DNA from: Scalesia atractyloides
Taxonomy: Eukaryota > Streptophyta > Magnoliopsida > Asterales > Asteraceae
DNA: 64,000 bases
Assembly: GCA_947069175.1 (NCBI GenBank)
Contig: CAMTDV010000017.1
Span: 46,199,137 to 46,263,136, forward strand
Direction: 5' to 3'
The notes under the pieces are model-generated. The model worked only from the letters and a program-made list of their open reading frames with translations, was not told the origin of the DNA and did no database searches. Below, one piece after another: positions 10,947 through 21,825 of this stretch (positions within the stretch are counted from its first letter, which is position 1; each line of letters begins with the position of its first letter). A program made the position numbers and the translations under genes.

Positions 10947-13292
10947 TAACTATAGGGATTTAGGTAGAATTACCATGTTCGACCTAGTCTATAGTTTTAA
11001 GCGTCCCGTTTTTTACCATTCCTATATCATGCTTAAAACTTTATTCTTCCTTCATTGCTTCTTCCTTTCTTTTGGTCTTAATACTTTGACATTTACACAA
11101 TACACTTGAAGACCTGAAGACACTCATGATGCAAATGAGGCGATTTGCACCAAGATAGGTCCAATGACTTACAATTTTTGGTGAATTCCCTCATTCCGCG
11201 TATTCGATTTTTCACGAAGTTACGCATCAAGTTAGGAGTGACATCCACACCTTGATGGAAGACTTCCGTTTCATGCTCTAGTGGATCTTACAAACAAGTC
11301 GGAATATGCTCCTCGTTAGTAAGAAACAAACCACACTTAGGGTACGATGTTGTCAAGTTAGGGGTGAAACCCGCACCTTGTCAACTAGTCCCGTTCCTCG
11401 ATTTTTAATCTCGCCAAAAGTCTCGAATTTCCGATTGACTATGGACATGTAGTAACTGGAAGGGTAAAATACCATTAATCGCTTCTCGACAAGAGTATTT
11501 TACCCATTAGGCCAAAGCATGTTCCCTAACTCGAAAGATCTTACTAATCACTTTGGAATAGTCGACGTTTCTCTACCCGAAACAATCTAATACTTTATGA
11601 TCCTCTCTTTTATGCTATTTCAATCTATTTGTGAAATTCTTATACTAATTATCTTAAGGTTTCTACGCAAGTCATACTAAACTTTTTCATACATCTATAC
11701 GTCATTCACATGCATGATTTCAAAAACGCCACCAACTAGAATTACATTTCTTGTAACCCCAAAATGTAGACATTTCATCGAGATAGGAGTGATTTCCTTA
11801 CCTTGACGATTAACTCGGCCCTTTCCTTTCTTAAAACAACCTCACCAACGAGTTAGGGGTGATTCCCTTACCTAGGTGACCGTTACCAAAATTTTCCTTC
11901 AAAGTACTTTATTATGCAAACACGATCATGTTTACACCTAAATCGTTTATCATTCGTCAAAATCCCTACTTATATCTATTCCAAAATGAATTGTGTTATC
12001 AAACGTAGTTCTTACCATACAATCTATTTTCACATAACTCACATATACGAAATTCTTAATCATACCTTAAAGCGTTTTATTACCCGAATTTCAAAACCTT
12101 ACGAAATGCTACCTATCAATTTAATCGGTCCAATGAATCTCCTGCCGACGAACGTCATACTCAACCAAATCACTAAAACACGCTCACATTATATCATTAT
12201 ACTAAAGACTTTCATTCTCAATCAAAATCAAACCAACTTTTCTCACATGCCTATAAGATCTTATAGATATTATAAGATCGTTTTACTAAAACTCCTTTCA
12301 AAATCAACGAATCATTTTGCTAAAACACTTATTTTCGACGATTACTAGGTTCATTATGCTAAATTTCTTTTTAAGGATCAACATTTTCACGAGAACCTCC
12401 AAATTTCAAATTCCATATTTTAATGCAAGATCTTTTAAAACGATGCAAACTTACTATTTTTAGAAACCTTTTCATACACCGCCCAATACGTCATTTAAAT
12501 TTCAAAGCACGCGGGCAAGGAAACTTCATGGGGACCGACCATTTTTTCGACTTACATAAATTCTTCTAAAACAAGAGTAGCATTTCCGTTCCTTACGAAA
12601 TACTTCACGCATAACCAATAAGTATTTTATATCCTTTTTACGTTCACGAACTAGATTCTACATTCTAAGTCAAACTTAAACCTGTTTTGATTTGGTAAAC
12701 TCAACGTTTTGCTCAAACCAATATACATGCATTTCCTCGCACATGATTTAGTCAAAATTTCACACGACAATATCATTTATATCATTCGTTTTTACACACT
12801 CAAATTTCTCGATCATTTTACATGATTAAATTCGTTGTGTTCAATTCATGTCATGCACGCAATCGTCGTCATTAATACCTATTGATATTCATACTTATAC
12901 ACATATTCATATTTATGCTCATACGTGTCATCATTCATACTTATACTTATACTCAGATGCATACTTATAATCATGCTCACATTCATGTTCATACTCATAT
13001 TCAAATTCATACATTCGTACCTATACGTGAGCATAACCCGAGGGTTTGGTCTCATACTTATTTAAACGTAAACATGCTTATATACTACATTCTTATATGC
13101 ACACATTCTTATTTTCAAATTTATGTATACCCTGATTCATATACAACTAGTACAAACTATGCGGATCATGCGACGATCAATATAATCACGGGTGCACACG
13201 GGATTGTAGTGATAGGCACATGAGAATGATAGGGTGTACTATTGTGTATGGTAGGACACGGAACGTAACATGACACCGATAACGAAGCGAAC
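10947..13292 (+). other. Gypsy-A internal non-coding region, first part
   Basis: No supportable coding region. Four related segments of the form TTAGGGGTGAnnCC..ACCTTG occur at about 11229, 11354, 11780 and 11851; the first two are imperfect hairpins. A low-complexity tract of CATACTTATA/CTCATATTCA type units spans about 12880-13150 and gives a spurious Ile/His/Thr-rich open frame. Confidence 0.6.
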
Positions 13293-13361
13293 GTAACATG
13301 GTCAAAACATGGTGGATACGCCGCTGGTACTTCCTATATATAAGTGTTTTCACCATGTTAC
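13293..13361 (+). other. Hairpin with 35-nt conserved loop (Gypsy-A)
   Basis: Left arm 13293-13309 and right arm 13345-13361 are complementary at 16 of 17 positions. They enclose a 35-nt loop, 13310-13344, which contains GGATACGCCGCTGGTAC and TATATATAAG. The same 35 bases, read on the minus strand, form the loops of two hairpins in Gypsy-C (42700-42734 and 43084-43118), whose stems have a different sequence. It lies about 0.9 kb upstream of the 3' LTR when Gypsy-B is removed. Function unknown. Confidence 0.7.
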
Positions 13362-13720
13362 CAAACTTTCGTAAAAATTGCCATGGGAAATTCGGTGTCT
13401 TGAAGACCTATTTAGACCCGATACAAACTTTAACAACTCACAAACACATTGCTAAGCGCGCGATATCCGATTATCCATGAGAGACCCCATTCTTAACTCA
13501 TCGCTTTCAATACGCATGCCATTCTTATACTCATATCCGTTTATCAAATCAATCATTCACACTTATGCCTCCATTATTCCCCGACATCCTTGTATTTTAT
13601 ACAAACCCCGTTTGCAATCAATCAGTTTAAACATTCGGACCCTAAAATACTTTCTTACACTTAAAAACTATTTTCCATTCTTTATTTATGCGCAAACATA
13701 CTTAATTGGCAGTTACCTCC
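13362..13720 (+). other. Gypsy-A internal region up to the Gypsy-B insertion
   Basis: Continuation of the Gypsy-A internal DNA with no coding homology. The last five bases, CCTCC (13716-13720), are the left copy of the Gypsy-B target-site duplication. Confidence 0.7.
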
Positions 13721-16636
13721 TGTCACACCCTCAATTTCCACTTGCGGAGTTTTACCGCGAGGCGTGTGAACAAACCAGAATCTGAAACACTAGTACGTTG
13801 AACGACTCTATATGATTTGATAATACGTTTTCCAAAATCATTTTTTGTAGATTTTATATTGTCTAAATTAGTTACCAATATTTAGCAGAAGCATTAGTTT
13901 TTAAAGTTTGAGCGGAAGCATAAATAAGTAGTGAAGCGGGCGCCAACACAAACGCCAAAACAAATGAAAAACCCCCAAACAATATTTATAAATAAGACTC
14001 GATAAAAGATGTCTTGTTCAATGCATGTGCGTGCACCTAGAGCTCCTAGCGTCCTGAGAAACATGTAAAGAAACAAGTGTCAACATTAAAGATGAGTGAG
14101 TTCACAGGTTTTCTTAAATTCGTTTGTTCGGTTATAGTTTGTTTTCCCCGTTATCCCTAACCCGGGATAACGTGTTTGTTCCATTATTCCAATCCCGGAA
14201 TAATAAGTTGTTGCTTCCATTATCCTCAACCCGGGATAATATAGTTGTTGTTTCCATTATTCCAAACCCGGAATAATAAGTTGTTGTTTCCATTATCCCC
14301 AACCCGGGATAATATAGTTGTTTCGTAATTAAGTTCAATGTTAACATATATAGGTAGCTAGCCTAAAGTTATGTCACGTAAGTGTTCGTGATCGAAGCTG
14401 ACTGTTGTGCCTCCGTGTTGCCAGGCCTATCACTGACCATGGCGAGGTTAGGCCGAATTATTCACCCGGTCGGCTAGCGCGACTAGCTCGGATGGGGCTT
14501 GTCGGGCCCAGTAGTACTACTTATAACTCCCCCGCTATTAAACCCAATACTAACGATCCGAGAGATTGACGAGGACTTAAGTGATAAAGCTGCTTAGTGA
14601 GCATAACATTACATTAACATTAACTTAGTTACCGAATAGTTATGTGACGTTAAATTCGTATAACATAAAGAGATTGAGTTTGAAGAATGTATACATGTTT
14701 CTCCCCCTGTTGTTTAAAAACCGGATAAAGTTAGGGGCCGTGAACTCACCTTTTGTTGCTCGGTTAGTGTAGCAAAGAAGTTGTAAAGGATGGGACCGCT
14801 AATTGCGTCCTAACAAACCAATTGATTTCAAGTCAGTGTGTGAACACACCAATACAAATTCTACATGTAATTTACTCACAAAGTGATACACACAAACAAC
14901 ATATCGAACACTCAAACATGCATGCAAGTATCCTCATGTGAACCTAGTGATCAAAACAACTTATCATAAACATAAACAAATCCATGCCACAATTTGGTGC
15001 ACACAATCACAAGTTATCAAATTTCAGCTTAACACTCATAATTCAGCTGTTTTCTACGATTTTTATAAAATAGTTCCAACATTCCAAAAATTCCAATATT
15101 TTTACAGTAGGTGAAATTTATACCATAGAAATTTATATAAATTTTCCAAGTCCTAAATCTTTACCAATTAACCATAAATATTAATATACTAGGCTGCAGT
15201 CAGATTTGTCGCCTTCTGACTGCAGTCCACGGAAGAATTTATCAAAAAATCACTGATCGTCCAATTAACAAAATTCCAGTTGGAGTTGCCCGGAAATTTC
15301 CATACCTAGTTTCTGTACAAAATTCATGACTCAACTCTCTACGGATTTTAAAATCCAACTCGATAAACAACTAACAAAATTTCAGGATTTTCACAGCTTT
15401 AGTTACTGAACTTATTTGGCCCTTTAAAAATATCAAACGACTTCAGAAAATTATGAATCCAGCGCCATTAGATTCGTTATTCAATTCTCTACGTTCTAGA
15501 CATCAGAAAATCCGTTTTTCGACAACTAACGACCGAGTTACAGCCAGATGAAATCGGCTGTAACTATTACTCAGCAAACTGTTTTCAGCATAATATTACC
15601 ATAACTTGCATAAACCGTTCCTATGATCAACCTAAGCGAGCAAGAACCGATTTCTAATCATAGATCACTACTAATAACATATCCATGCAAACCCTAGTTC
15701 TTACTTCTAGTTTTTACAAACAACCATACTCGCAAACTTACAAGTTCCGCAAACAATTATACATGCAAACAATGATAGTTCAGCCGATTACTTACAACAC
15801 ATATAATCCGAAAACAAACCAATTAATCATTCAAGCACATATATCCGAATGTTATCTTGTAGCATATGGCAAATTCAAATCTTTTAATAACAAGGTGAAC
15901 GAACCGTGAGTACTATAAGGGATCGGTGATCAAGGATTGCTTGCGACCGAGAAGATGATGATGGAGTAGGCTGTTTTGTTGATCGAATAGAGGTGAACAA
16001 GGACTGATCTCGCGACTGAATGGAGGTGAACAAGGGCTGTTTGTGGTTGAATGGAATGAACGATCAGCTGTTCGCGATCAATGGAGCAAGAGAAGGCAGC
16101 CGACGGCTGTTTTGCTTGTTAGGGTTTTGGAATTGTGAATGAAGGCATGCATGTGAGTTTGTATATATAGGCGCAAAGAAAGATAAGGGTTACGGTTTGG
16201 CTTGAGCTTGTGGCCGAGAAACTTGGGTGGGTCGGTTTGGGTTTTATCTTGCGGCCGGGATATGTTTAAGGTTGGTTTGATCTCGGTTTGGGTTTGCGCA
16301 CGGCCAAGAACGGTTTGAGCTTGTTCTCGCGGCCAAGGACTTGGGTTGGTTTGGTTTGGTTTGCACTTGGCCGAGAATGGCTTAAGGTTTAAGATCTAAA
16401 TCTCGCGGCCGAAGACTTGGGTTTTAGGTTTCCTAGTTTCACAAGGAGTTCGGTTTGTGTTTGTGTCGCGGTTCGGTTCGTGTGCATATTTATTATATAT
16501 ACATATATTTTGTAACTAAAACAATTCACGAAATCACACATCACGTATTCATTTACTCGTACATGTTTAATACTTAGCATATACTTTATTCGACAAGTGT
16601 CGCGTTTAAGTTATCCGAAAAACCCGGGATGTCACA
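13721..16636 (-). repeat. Gypsy-B 3' LTR
   Basis: On the element strand it starts TGTGACATCCCGGG and ends GGGTGTGACA. A TATA box (CTATATATAC on the minus strand, 16161-16170) precedes a probable transcription start. At 14150-14325 are alternating TTATTCC..CCCGGAATAA and TTATCC..CCCGGGATAA inverted motifs in about 66-bp imperfect tandem units. Short open frames here are not supported as genes. Confidence 0.9.
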
Positions 16637-16660
16637 TTATCCCCATGTTGAAAGAATTTT
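16637..16660 (-). promoter_or_regulatory. Gypsy-B polypurine tract
   Basis: Minus strand CAACATGGGGATAA sits directly before the 3' LTR start, preceded by the TTTTCGGGACGAAAATT box. This primes plus-strand DNA synthesis. A second, near-identical copy of GTCACA + tract + box occurs at about 16857-16903, and the intervening 220 bp look like part of a local tandem duplication. Confidence 0.75.
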
Positions 16661-16897
16661 CGTCCCGAAAATTGAGTAAACGCGGTTTAGAATGTAGCGT
16701 ACATGTTTAGAGTGCCACGCACAAAGAGTTAGTTCGTTAATGATGGTACGCGAAGTTACAAGAAGTTCCCAAGTGCCATACACAAAGATTTCCAAGTGCC
16801 ATGCACAAGAATTTAGTTAACAATAGTACACGAAAGTATGAGAAGTTTCCAGGTCGTCACATCATCCCCATGTTGAAATAATTTTCGTCCCGAAAAT

Positions 16898-17731
16898 TTA
16901 GTTACTGGTATCGTTAGTTTGCTGCTCAGTTGCGAAGAGGTGTGGGTATTTGCTTTTCATTTGATCCTCTCTTTCCCACGTGAACTCCGGTCCACGCTTA
17001 GAGTCCCAACGAACCTTAACGATCGGAATTTTGCTGTGCCTTCGAGTCTTGATCTCACGATCCATGATCTCGATAGGCTGTTCCACAAAGTGCAGTTGTT
17101 CATCCACTTGGATCTCATCCAATGGAATAACTAGAGTTTCATCTGATAGACACTTCTTCAGATTTGACACGTGAAATACGTTATGAACTCCACTGAGTTC
17201 GGCAGGAAGGTCTAATTGATAAGCTACGGGTCCAATACGTTTCAAGATTACAAACGGACCTACGTACCGTGGGTTAAGTTTGCCCCGTTTTCCAAAACAG
17301 ATTACACCCTTCCAGGGTGACACCTTTAGTAGGACGCGGTCGCCTACTTTAAATTCGAGCGGTTTGCGTCGATGATCAGCGTAGCTTTTCTGTCGATCTC
17401 GTGCTGCCGCCATGCGGTTTCTGATTTGTACAATCTTTTCGGTAGCCTCAAGTATTAATTCAGGGCCTGTGAGTTGACTGTCACCGACTTCTGCCCAGCA
17501 GACCGGTGATCTACATTTACGACCGTATAATGCCTCAAACGGTGCTGCCGAAATACTCGTATGATAGCTGTTGTTACATGAGAATTCTACTAGAGGCAGG
17601 TGGATTTCCCAACTATTTCCGAAGTCTATGACGCATGCCCTAAGCATGTCTTCCAAGGTTTGTATGGTCCTTTCACTTTGACCATCAGTCTGAGGGTGAT
17701 AAGCTGTGCTCATATCCAGGCGGGTTCCCAA
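16898..17731 (-). pseudogene. Gypsy-B integrase C-terminal half with chromodomain-like tail
   Basis: 277 aa. It begins near MSTAYHPQTDGQSERT, the segment with the catalytic Glu of the D,D-35-E core, continues through LEDMLRACV and the GPY/F-type domain (NPRYVGPFVILKRIGPVAYQL), and ends with a chromodomain-like segment (VKVRWDSKRGPEFTWEREDQ). This frame overlaps the upstream integrase frame (17710-18096) by about 20 bases, which marks a frameshift near 17730-17740. In chromoviruses the tail is thought to direct integration to particular chromatin. The end of the frame lies next to the duplicated polypurine block. Confidence 0.85.
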
Positions 17732-18096
17732 CGCTTTCTGAAGTTACCCCAGAAGTTGGACGTGAAGCGAGCATCTCTGTCTGAGATGATGGATGTTGGC
17801 ACCCCGTGCCGAGAAACTACTTCCTTAATGTAGATGCGAGTCAACTTCTCCATCTTATCTGTTTCTTTAATAGCTAGGAAGTGTGCGGACTTAGTTAAGC
17901 GATCCACGATCACCCAGATGGTATCGCAACCACCCAAGGTTCGCGGGAGTTTAGTGATGAAATCCATTGAGATCTGATCCCATTTCCACACTAGGATCTC
18001 AGGTTGTTGGAGTAGCCCCGATGGCTTTTGATACTCCACCTTGACTTTTGCACAAGTCAAACATTTACTCACGTAGGTGGCTATATCGGCTTTCAT
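17710..18096 (-). pseudogene. Gypsy-B integrase N-terminal half
   Basis: 128 aa. Contains CLTCAKVK (end of the HHCC zinc-binding domain), MDFITKLP (first catalytic Asp) and SDRDARFTS (second Asp). It is separated from the RT-RNase H frame by an in-frame TAG at 18100-18102, where YW-stop-PNMKA is seen in a place that normally holds a second Trp. The reading frame is lost near 17740. Confidence 0.85.
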
Positions 18097-18102
18097 GTTG
18101 GG

Positions 18103-19662
18103 CTACCAATACGCAGCTTTAAGGTCTTGATACATCTTATCCGAACCCGGATGGACAGAGTATCGGGATTTGTGAGCTTCATCCATGACTAGCTCTCTGA
18201 GGTTTCCGTAGAGAGGTACCCATATGCGATTCATGAAATACCGGGCTCCATTGGGTTTTACTTCCCAATCGCGTTCCATTTTTCCCACCGATTCGGCTTT
18301 GATGTTTTCCTCCTTAACTGCTTCTAACTGGGCGTCGCGTATTTGTTCGGGTAGCCCCGAATGAATAGTGAGTTGTAATGCTCGTACCCGACGTGGTTTC
18401 AAGTGTTCCTTCCTACTGAGGGCATCAGCTACCACGTTAGCTTTACCCGGGTGATACCGAATGGCACACTCATAATCGTTCAAGAGTTCGACCCAGCGAC
18501 GTTGTCGCATGTTCAACTCCTTCTGATCAAAGATGTGTTGGAGGCTCTTGTGGTCTGTGAAGATTGTGCACTTCGTTCCATAGAGGTAGTGTCTCCAAAT
18601 CTTAAGCGCAAACACTACTGCTCCCAATTCCAGGTCATGCGTCGTGTAGTTTTTCTCGTGAACCTTCAGTTGTCGCGACGCATACGCGATGACCTTATCG
18701 CGTTGCATGAGTACGCATCCCAATCCCTGAATGGAAGCATCACAATATACTACAAAGTCGTCTGTCCCTTCCGGCAAGGACAGAATGGGTGCACTGCAAA
18801 GTTTCTGTTTCAGCAATTGAAATGCTTCTTCTTGCTTGTCACCCCAAGCATACTTGATGCCTTTCTGGGTGAGGGTAGTAAGCGGTTGTGCGATCTTTGA
18901 GAATCCCTCGATGAAACGTCTGTAGTAACCAGTCAATCCCAAAAATTGGCGGATCTCCATCGGTGTCTTAGGTGCTTCCCAGTTTTTGATGGCTTCAATC
19001 TTGGCAGGGTCTACGTGGATACCCTTTTCATTCACGATATGCCCGAGAAACTGAACTTCCCGAATCCAGAAATCACACTTCGAAAGCTTGGCATATAGCT
19101 TTTCCTGTTGGAGTAATCCTAGCAGTAATCGTAGATGTTCAGCATGTTCTTCTTCACTTTTGGAGTAGATGAGTATGTCATCGATGAACACAATGACAAA
19201 CTTGTCGAGGTATGGTTTACACACGCGGTTCATGAGGTCCATGAACACCGCAGGTGCGTTGGTGAGACCGAAGGGCATGACCAAGAACTCATAATGGCCA
19301 TACCGAGTACGAAATGCCGTCTTAGCGATATCCTCCTCCCTGACGCGTAGCTGGTGGTAACCGGACCGTAAATCAATCTTAGAGTAGTAACTTGACCCTT
19401 GAAGTTGGTCGAGGAGATCGTCGATGAGAGGTAACGGGTATCGATTCTTGACTGTAACCTTGTTGAGTTCCCTGTAGTCGATGCACATGCGGAAAGTCCC
19501 GTCCTTCTTCTTGACAAACAGGACTGGAGCTCCCCATGGCGAAACGCTTCGTCGGATAAATCCTTTTTCTAATAGCTCCTGAAGTTGGGTAGACAGCTCC
19601 TGCAGCTCGGCTGGAGCTAGGCGGTATGGAGCCTTGGCGACAGGAGTTGCATTGTTCACCAA
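18103..19662 (-). CDS. Gypsy-B reverse transcriptase and RNase H
   Basis: 519 aa, internally intact. RT motifs: KKDGTFRMCIDYRELN (51-67), KIDLRSGYHQ (95-104), MPFGLTNAPAVF (129-140) and the active site FIDD (159-162). RNase H motifs: CDAS (Asp308), LELGAVV (Glu345), FTDHKSLQ (Asp370), ADALSR (Asp413). After residue 420 comes the linker and the start of the integrase zinc domain. It copies element RNA into DNA and degrades the RNA strand inside the virus-like particle. The first Met is internal to the original polyprotein; the true frame comes from the gag-protease ORF and was lost by a frameshift near 19720-19735. Confidence 0.9.
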   Translation of the reverse strand: MVNNATPVAKAPYRLAPAELQELSTQLQELLEKGFIRRSVSPWGAPVLFVKKKDGTFRMCIDYRELNKVTVKNRYPLPLIDDLLDQLQGSSYYSKIDLRSGYHQLRVREEDIAKTAFRTRYGHYEFLVMPFGLTNAPAVFMDLMNRVCKPYLDKFVIVFIDDILIYSKSEEEHAEHLRLLLGLLQQEKLYAKLSKCDFWIREVQFLGHIVNEKGIHVDPAKIEAIKNWEAPKTPMEIRQFLGLTGYYRRFIEGFSKIAQPLTTLTQKGIKYAWGDKQEEAFQLLKQKLCSAPILSLPEGTDDFVVYCDASIQGLGCVLMQRDKVIAYASRQLKVHEKNYTTHDLELGAVVFALKIWRHYLYGTKCTIFTDHKSLQHIFDQKELNMRQRRWVELLNDYECAIRYHPGKANVVADALSRKEHLKPRRVRALQLTIHSGLPEQIRDAQLEAVKEENIKAESVGKMERDWEVKPNGARYFMNRIWVPLYGNLRELVMDEAHKSRYSVHPGSDKMYQDLKAAYW

Positions 19663-19676
19663 TTCGATTTCAAACT

Positions 19677-20640
19677 CTAATTGTCGATGGGGTGGGAGAC
19701 CAGGTAGTTCTTCTGGGAATACATCGGAAAATCACGGATGACAGGGATGTCTTCTATACGTTTCTCTTCCTTAGGCTGTTCGGTAATCAGTGCGAGTAAA
19801 GTGAAGGAGTTCTTTTTCCGAAGATACTTCTGCGCTTGCATGTAAGAGATGATGTTGGTGACGGCGCTTGCCTTATCGCCTTGTACCGTCAGGATTTCGT
19901 CGTTCGAGAGCGGAATACGAATAGATTTTTCGAAGCAGAGAACTTCAGCCCGGGCGTCGGATAGCCAGTCCATTCCGACTACCACGTCAAAACTACCCAG
20001 GGTAGTTGTCATCAGATCAATGATAAAGGTGTGGCCCGCGAGTTTGAGTTGACAGCCGGATACTATTTGGGTCACATCTACAGATTTACCATCGGCTAAT
20101 TCTATAACATAAGGGGTCTCTAATGGTTTAAGCGTGAGATTTAGGTTTTTCCTAAAAGACTCAGATATAAAGCTCCTATCCGCACCCGTATCAAAAAGCA
20201 CAGTAGCAAAATGTTCATTAAGGGGAAACTTACCGGTGACCACGTTCGAGTCGTTTCTGGCCTCTCCGCGGCCCAATGTAAATGCGCGACCTTTAGCACC
20301 TCCTGTGCCACCGTTCCCATTATTGTTGTTGTTATTATTGTTGTTGTGGTTATTGTGGTTGTGGTTGTTTCCACCATTATTGTTGTTGTTACGCGACTGT
20401 GGGCAGTCTCTTCTGAAATGAGCAGTGCTACCACATTGATAGCATCCCCGGTTAATACCCTGCTGCTGACCCTGGGGCTGATTTTGATTTTGTCGGGACA
20501 TGATTTCCCCACGACAATCCTTTGCCGCATGTCCCACCTTGCCACATCGTTGGCAGCGATTTCCGGCACAAGGGCCGTGATGATGAAGATTACAGTGATT
20601 GCACTGCGGCTTTCGACCTACATAGCCGCCTGCATTCTGG

Positions 20641-20672
<32 letters not shown>

Positions 20673-21376
20673 GGCAGGCTGATTTTGGTGACCCCGGTGG
20701 CTGTTGAAATGATTGAACCGCTTCTGGTTCCCTTGCTGCGGATGAGATGACGAAGACTGTCGAATAGTTGAGTCTTTAAACTTTCTTTTGTTATCCGGGG
20801 CAACTTCAGTTGTACCCCGTGCTGGCAGCTTCTTCTGTTCCACCGCCTTATCGGTGAGTTTGTGAGCCAATCGGATTGCTTGATGTTCAGTTACAGGGTT
20901 ACTAGCCATTACCATACCCTGAATTTCCGGAACCAGACCCCCAAGATAGAACTCGAGTCTTTTCTCCACCGTGTTGGCCAAATCGGGACACAGAAATACC
21001 AAGTCATGATGTTTTGCGGTGTATACTTCAATTTCCGATCCCACCATCTTGTGGTTCCATAAGGCTTGCTCCAACTGTTGCACTCTATCTCGTGGACAGT
21101 ACTCCTCTTTGATTAGGGCCTTGAACTCGGCCCATGCCATTGCATTCGCAGCTATAAGTCCACGCGTTTGGACTTGTGCATTCCACCATGTCAGTGCCCC
21201 ATCTTCCAGTGTTGAGGCTGCGTACTTGACCTTGTTGGCCTCTATGCAGTTGCACATTTCAAAAACGGATTCAGATTTTTCGATCCAGCGGACCAGTCCA
21301 ATGGGTCCTTCCGCCCCCGAGAATTTGCTTGGCTTCGCGTCAAGGAACATCTTGTAGGGGTTAAAGCCCCCTCCTG
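19677..21376 (-). CDS. Gypsy-B gag-protease, main exon
   Basis: The frame is open from 21401 (TTG, no ATG) and covers the gag capsid region (FSGAEGPIGLVRWIEKSESVF; LTWWNAQV), two zinc knuckles (CQRCGKVGHAAKDC, CYQCGSTAHFRRDC), Asn-rich spacers encoded by GTT/TTG microsatellites (about 20315-20390, 20640-20675), and the aspartic protease active site FDTGADRSF. No ATG opens this frame. The likely start is the upstream exon at 21457-21565, joined across an 80-nt GT-AG intron, giving the acceptor at 21377/21376. The C-terminal end (after VIRDF, about 19735) is frameshifted relative to RT. Structural and maturation protein of the particle. Confidence 0.85.
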
Positions 21377-21456
21377 CTGACAGAGAACAGGAAGTCAGCA
21401 AGGAATTTTACTAGCCTCACTATTAGATTTTCACGCGAAAATTTAATAATGGTTAC
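21377..21456 (-). other. Candidate spliceosomal intron in Gypsy-B gag
   Basis: 80 nt on the minus strand, close to the small end for plant introns. Donor GCAG/GTAACC, branch-like TTGCTGAC, tract TTCCTGTTCTCTGTCAG, NAGNAG acceptor. Phase 1, frame-preserving with either AG. Retention would truncate gag at about 40 residues. Confidence 0.6.
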
Positions 21457-21565
21457 CTGCCGGTTGGTTCTGAACACCCGCTAAAGCTGCGTTCACGTGC
21501 TCTTGAATCATGGCAGCTAGCTCTTCGGGCGTCAAGTTAAGGTTTCCACGTCTTCCAGTTGCCAT
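21457..21565 (-). CDS. Gypsy-B gag first exon (candidate)
   Basis: An ATG at 21565-21563 opens MATGRRGNLNLTPEELAAMI..., 36 codons plus one base, ending before a GT at 21456-21455. Unspliced, the frame ends at a TAA four codons later. Removing 21456-21377 (80 nt, GTAACC...TGTCAG, with CTGAC and a pyrimidine-rich stretch before the acceptor) joins it in frame to the gag ORF that lacks an ATG. A second AG three bases on (CAGCAG) would also keep the frame. Confidence 0.65.
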
Positions 21566-21825
21566 TTAGATCTTCGAAACACAACACAAACACACCCCGA
21601 TAAGTCTATATATCCAATATAGTTATCCTACTTCGTACTTTAATAATTATTAAGTTATGTCAACTCAATATGTTAAATAGTCAAAAGAAATACTTGATTA
21701 ACTGAAATTTCAACGTCTTACAAAAGTGCAAATCAAACATACGAATTCACTATAAAGTCTCAAGTTTAAACACAAGTGGGAAAATAAATAGACTGAAGGA
21801 AAATAAATAAAATAAACGAGACGTG

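Noticed and set aside
11914..12348. 144-aa open frame in Gypsy-A
   Set aside because: No domain, biased composition and no support from either neighbour; could be a relic but I cannot show it.
12882..13223. 113-aa open frame rich in Ile/His/Thr/Tyr
   Set aside because: Low-complexity CATACTTATA-type DNA in the Gypsy-A internal region; no family resemblance.
20134..20750. Plus-strand open frames over Gypsy-B gag (Val/Leu-rich or poly-Cys)
   Set aside because: Antisense shadows of the Asn-rich gag microsatellites.
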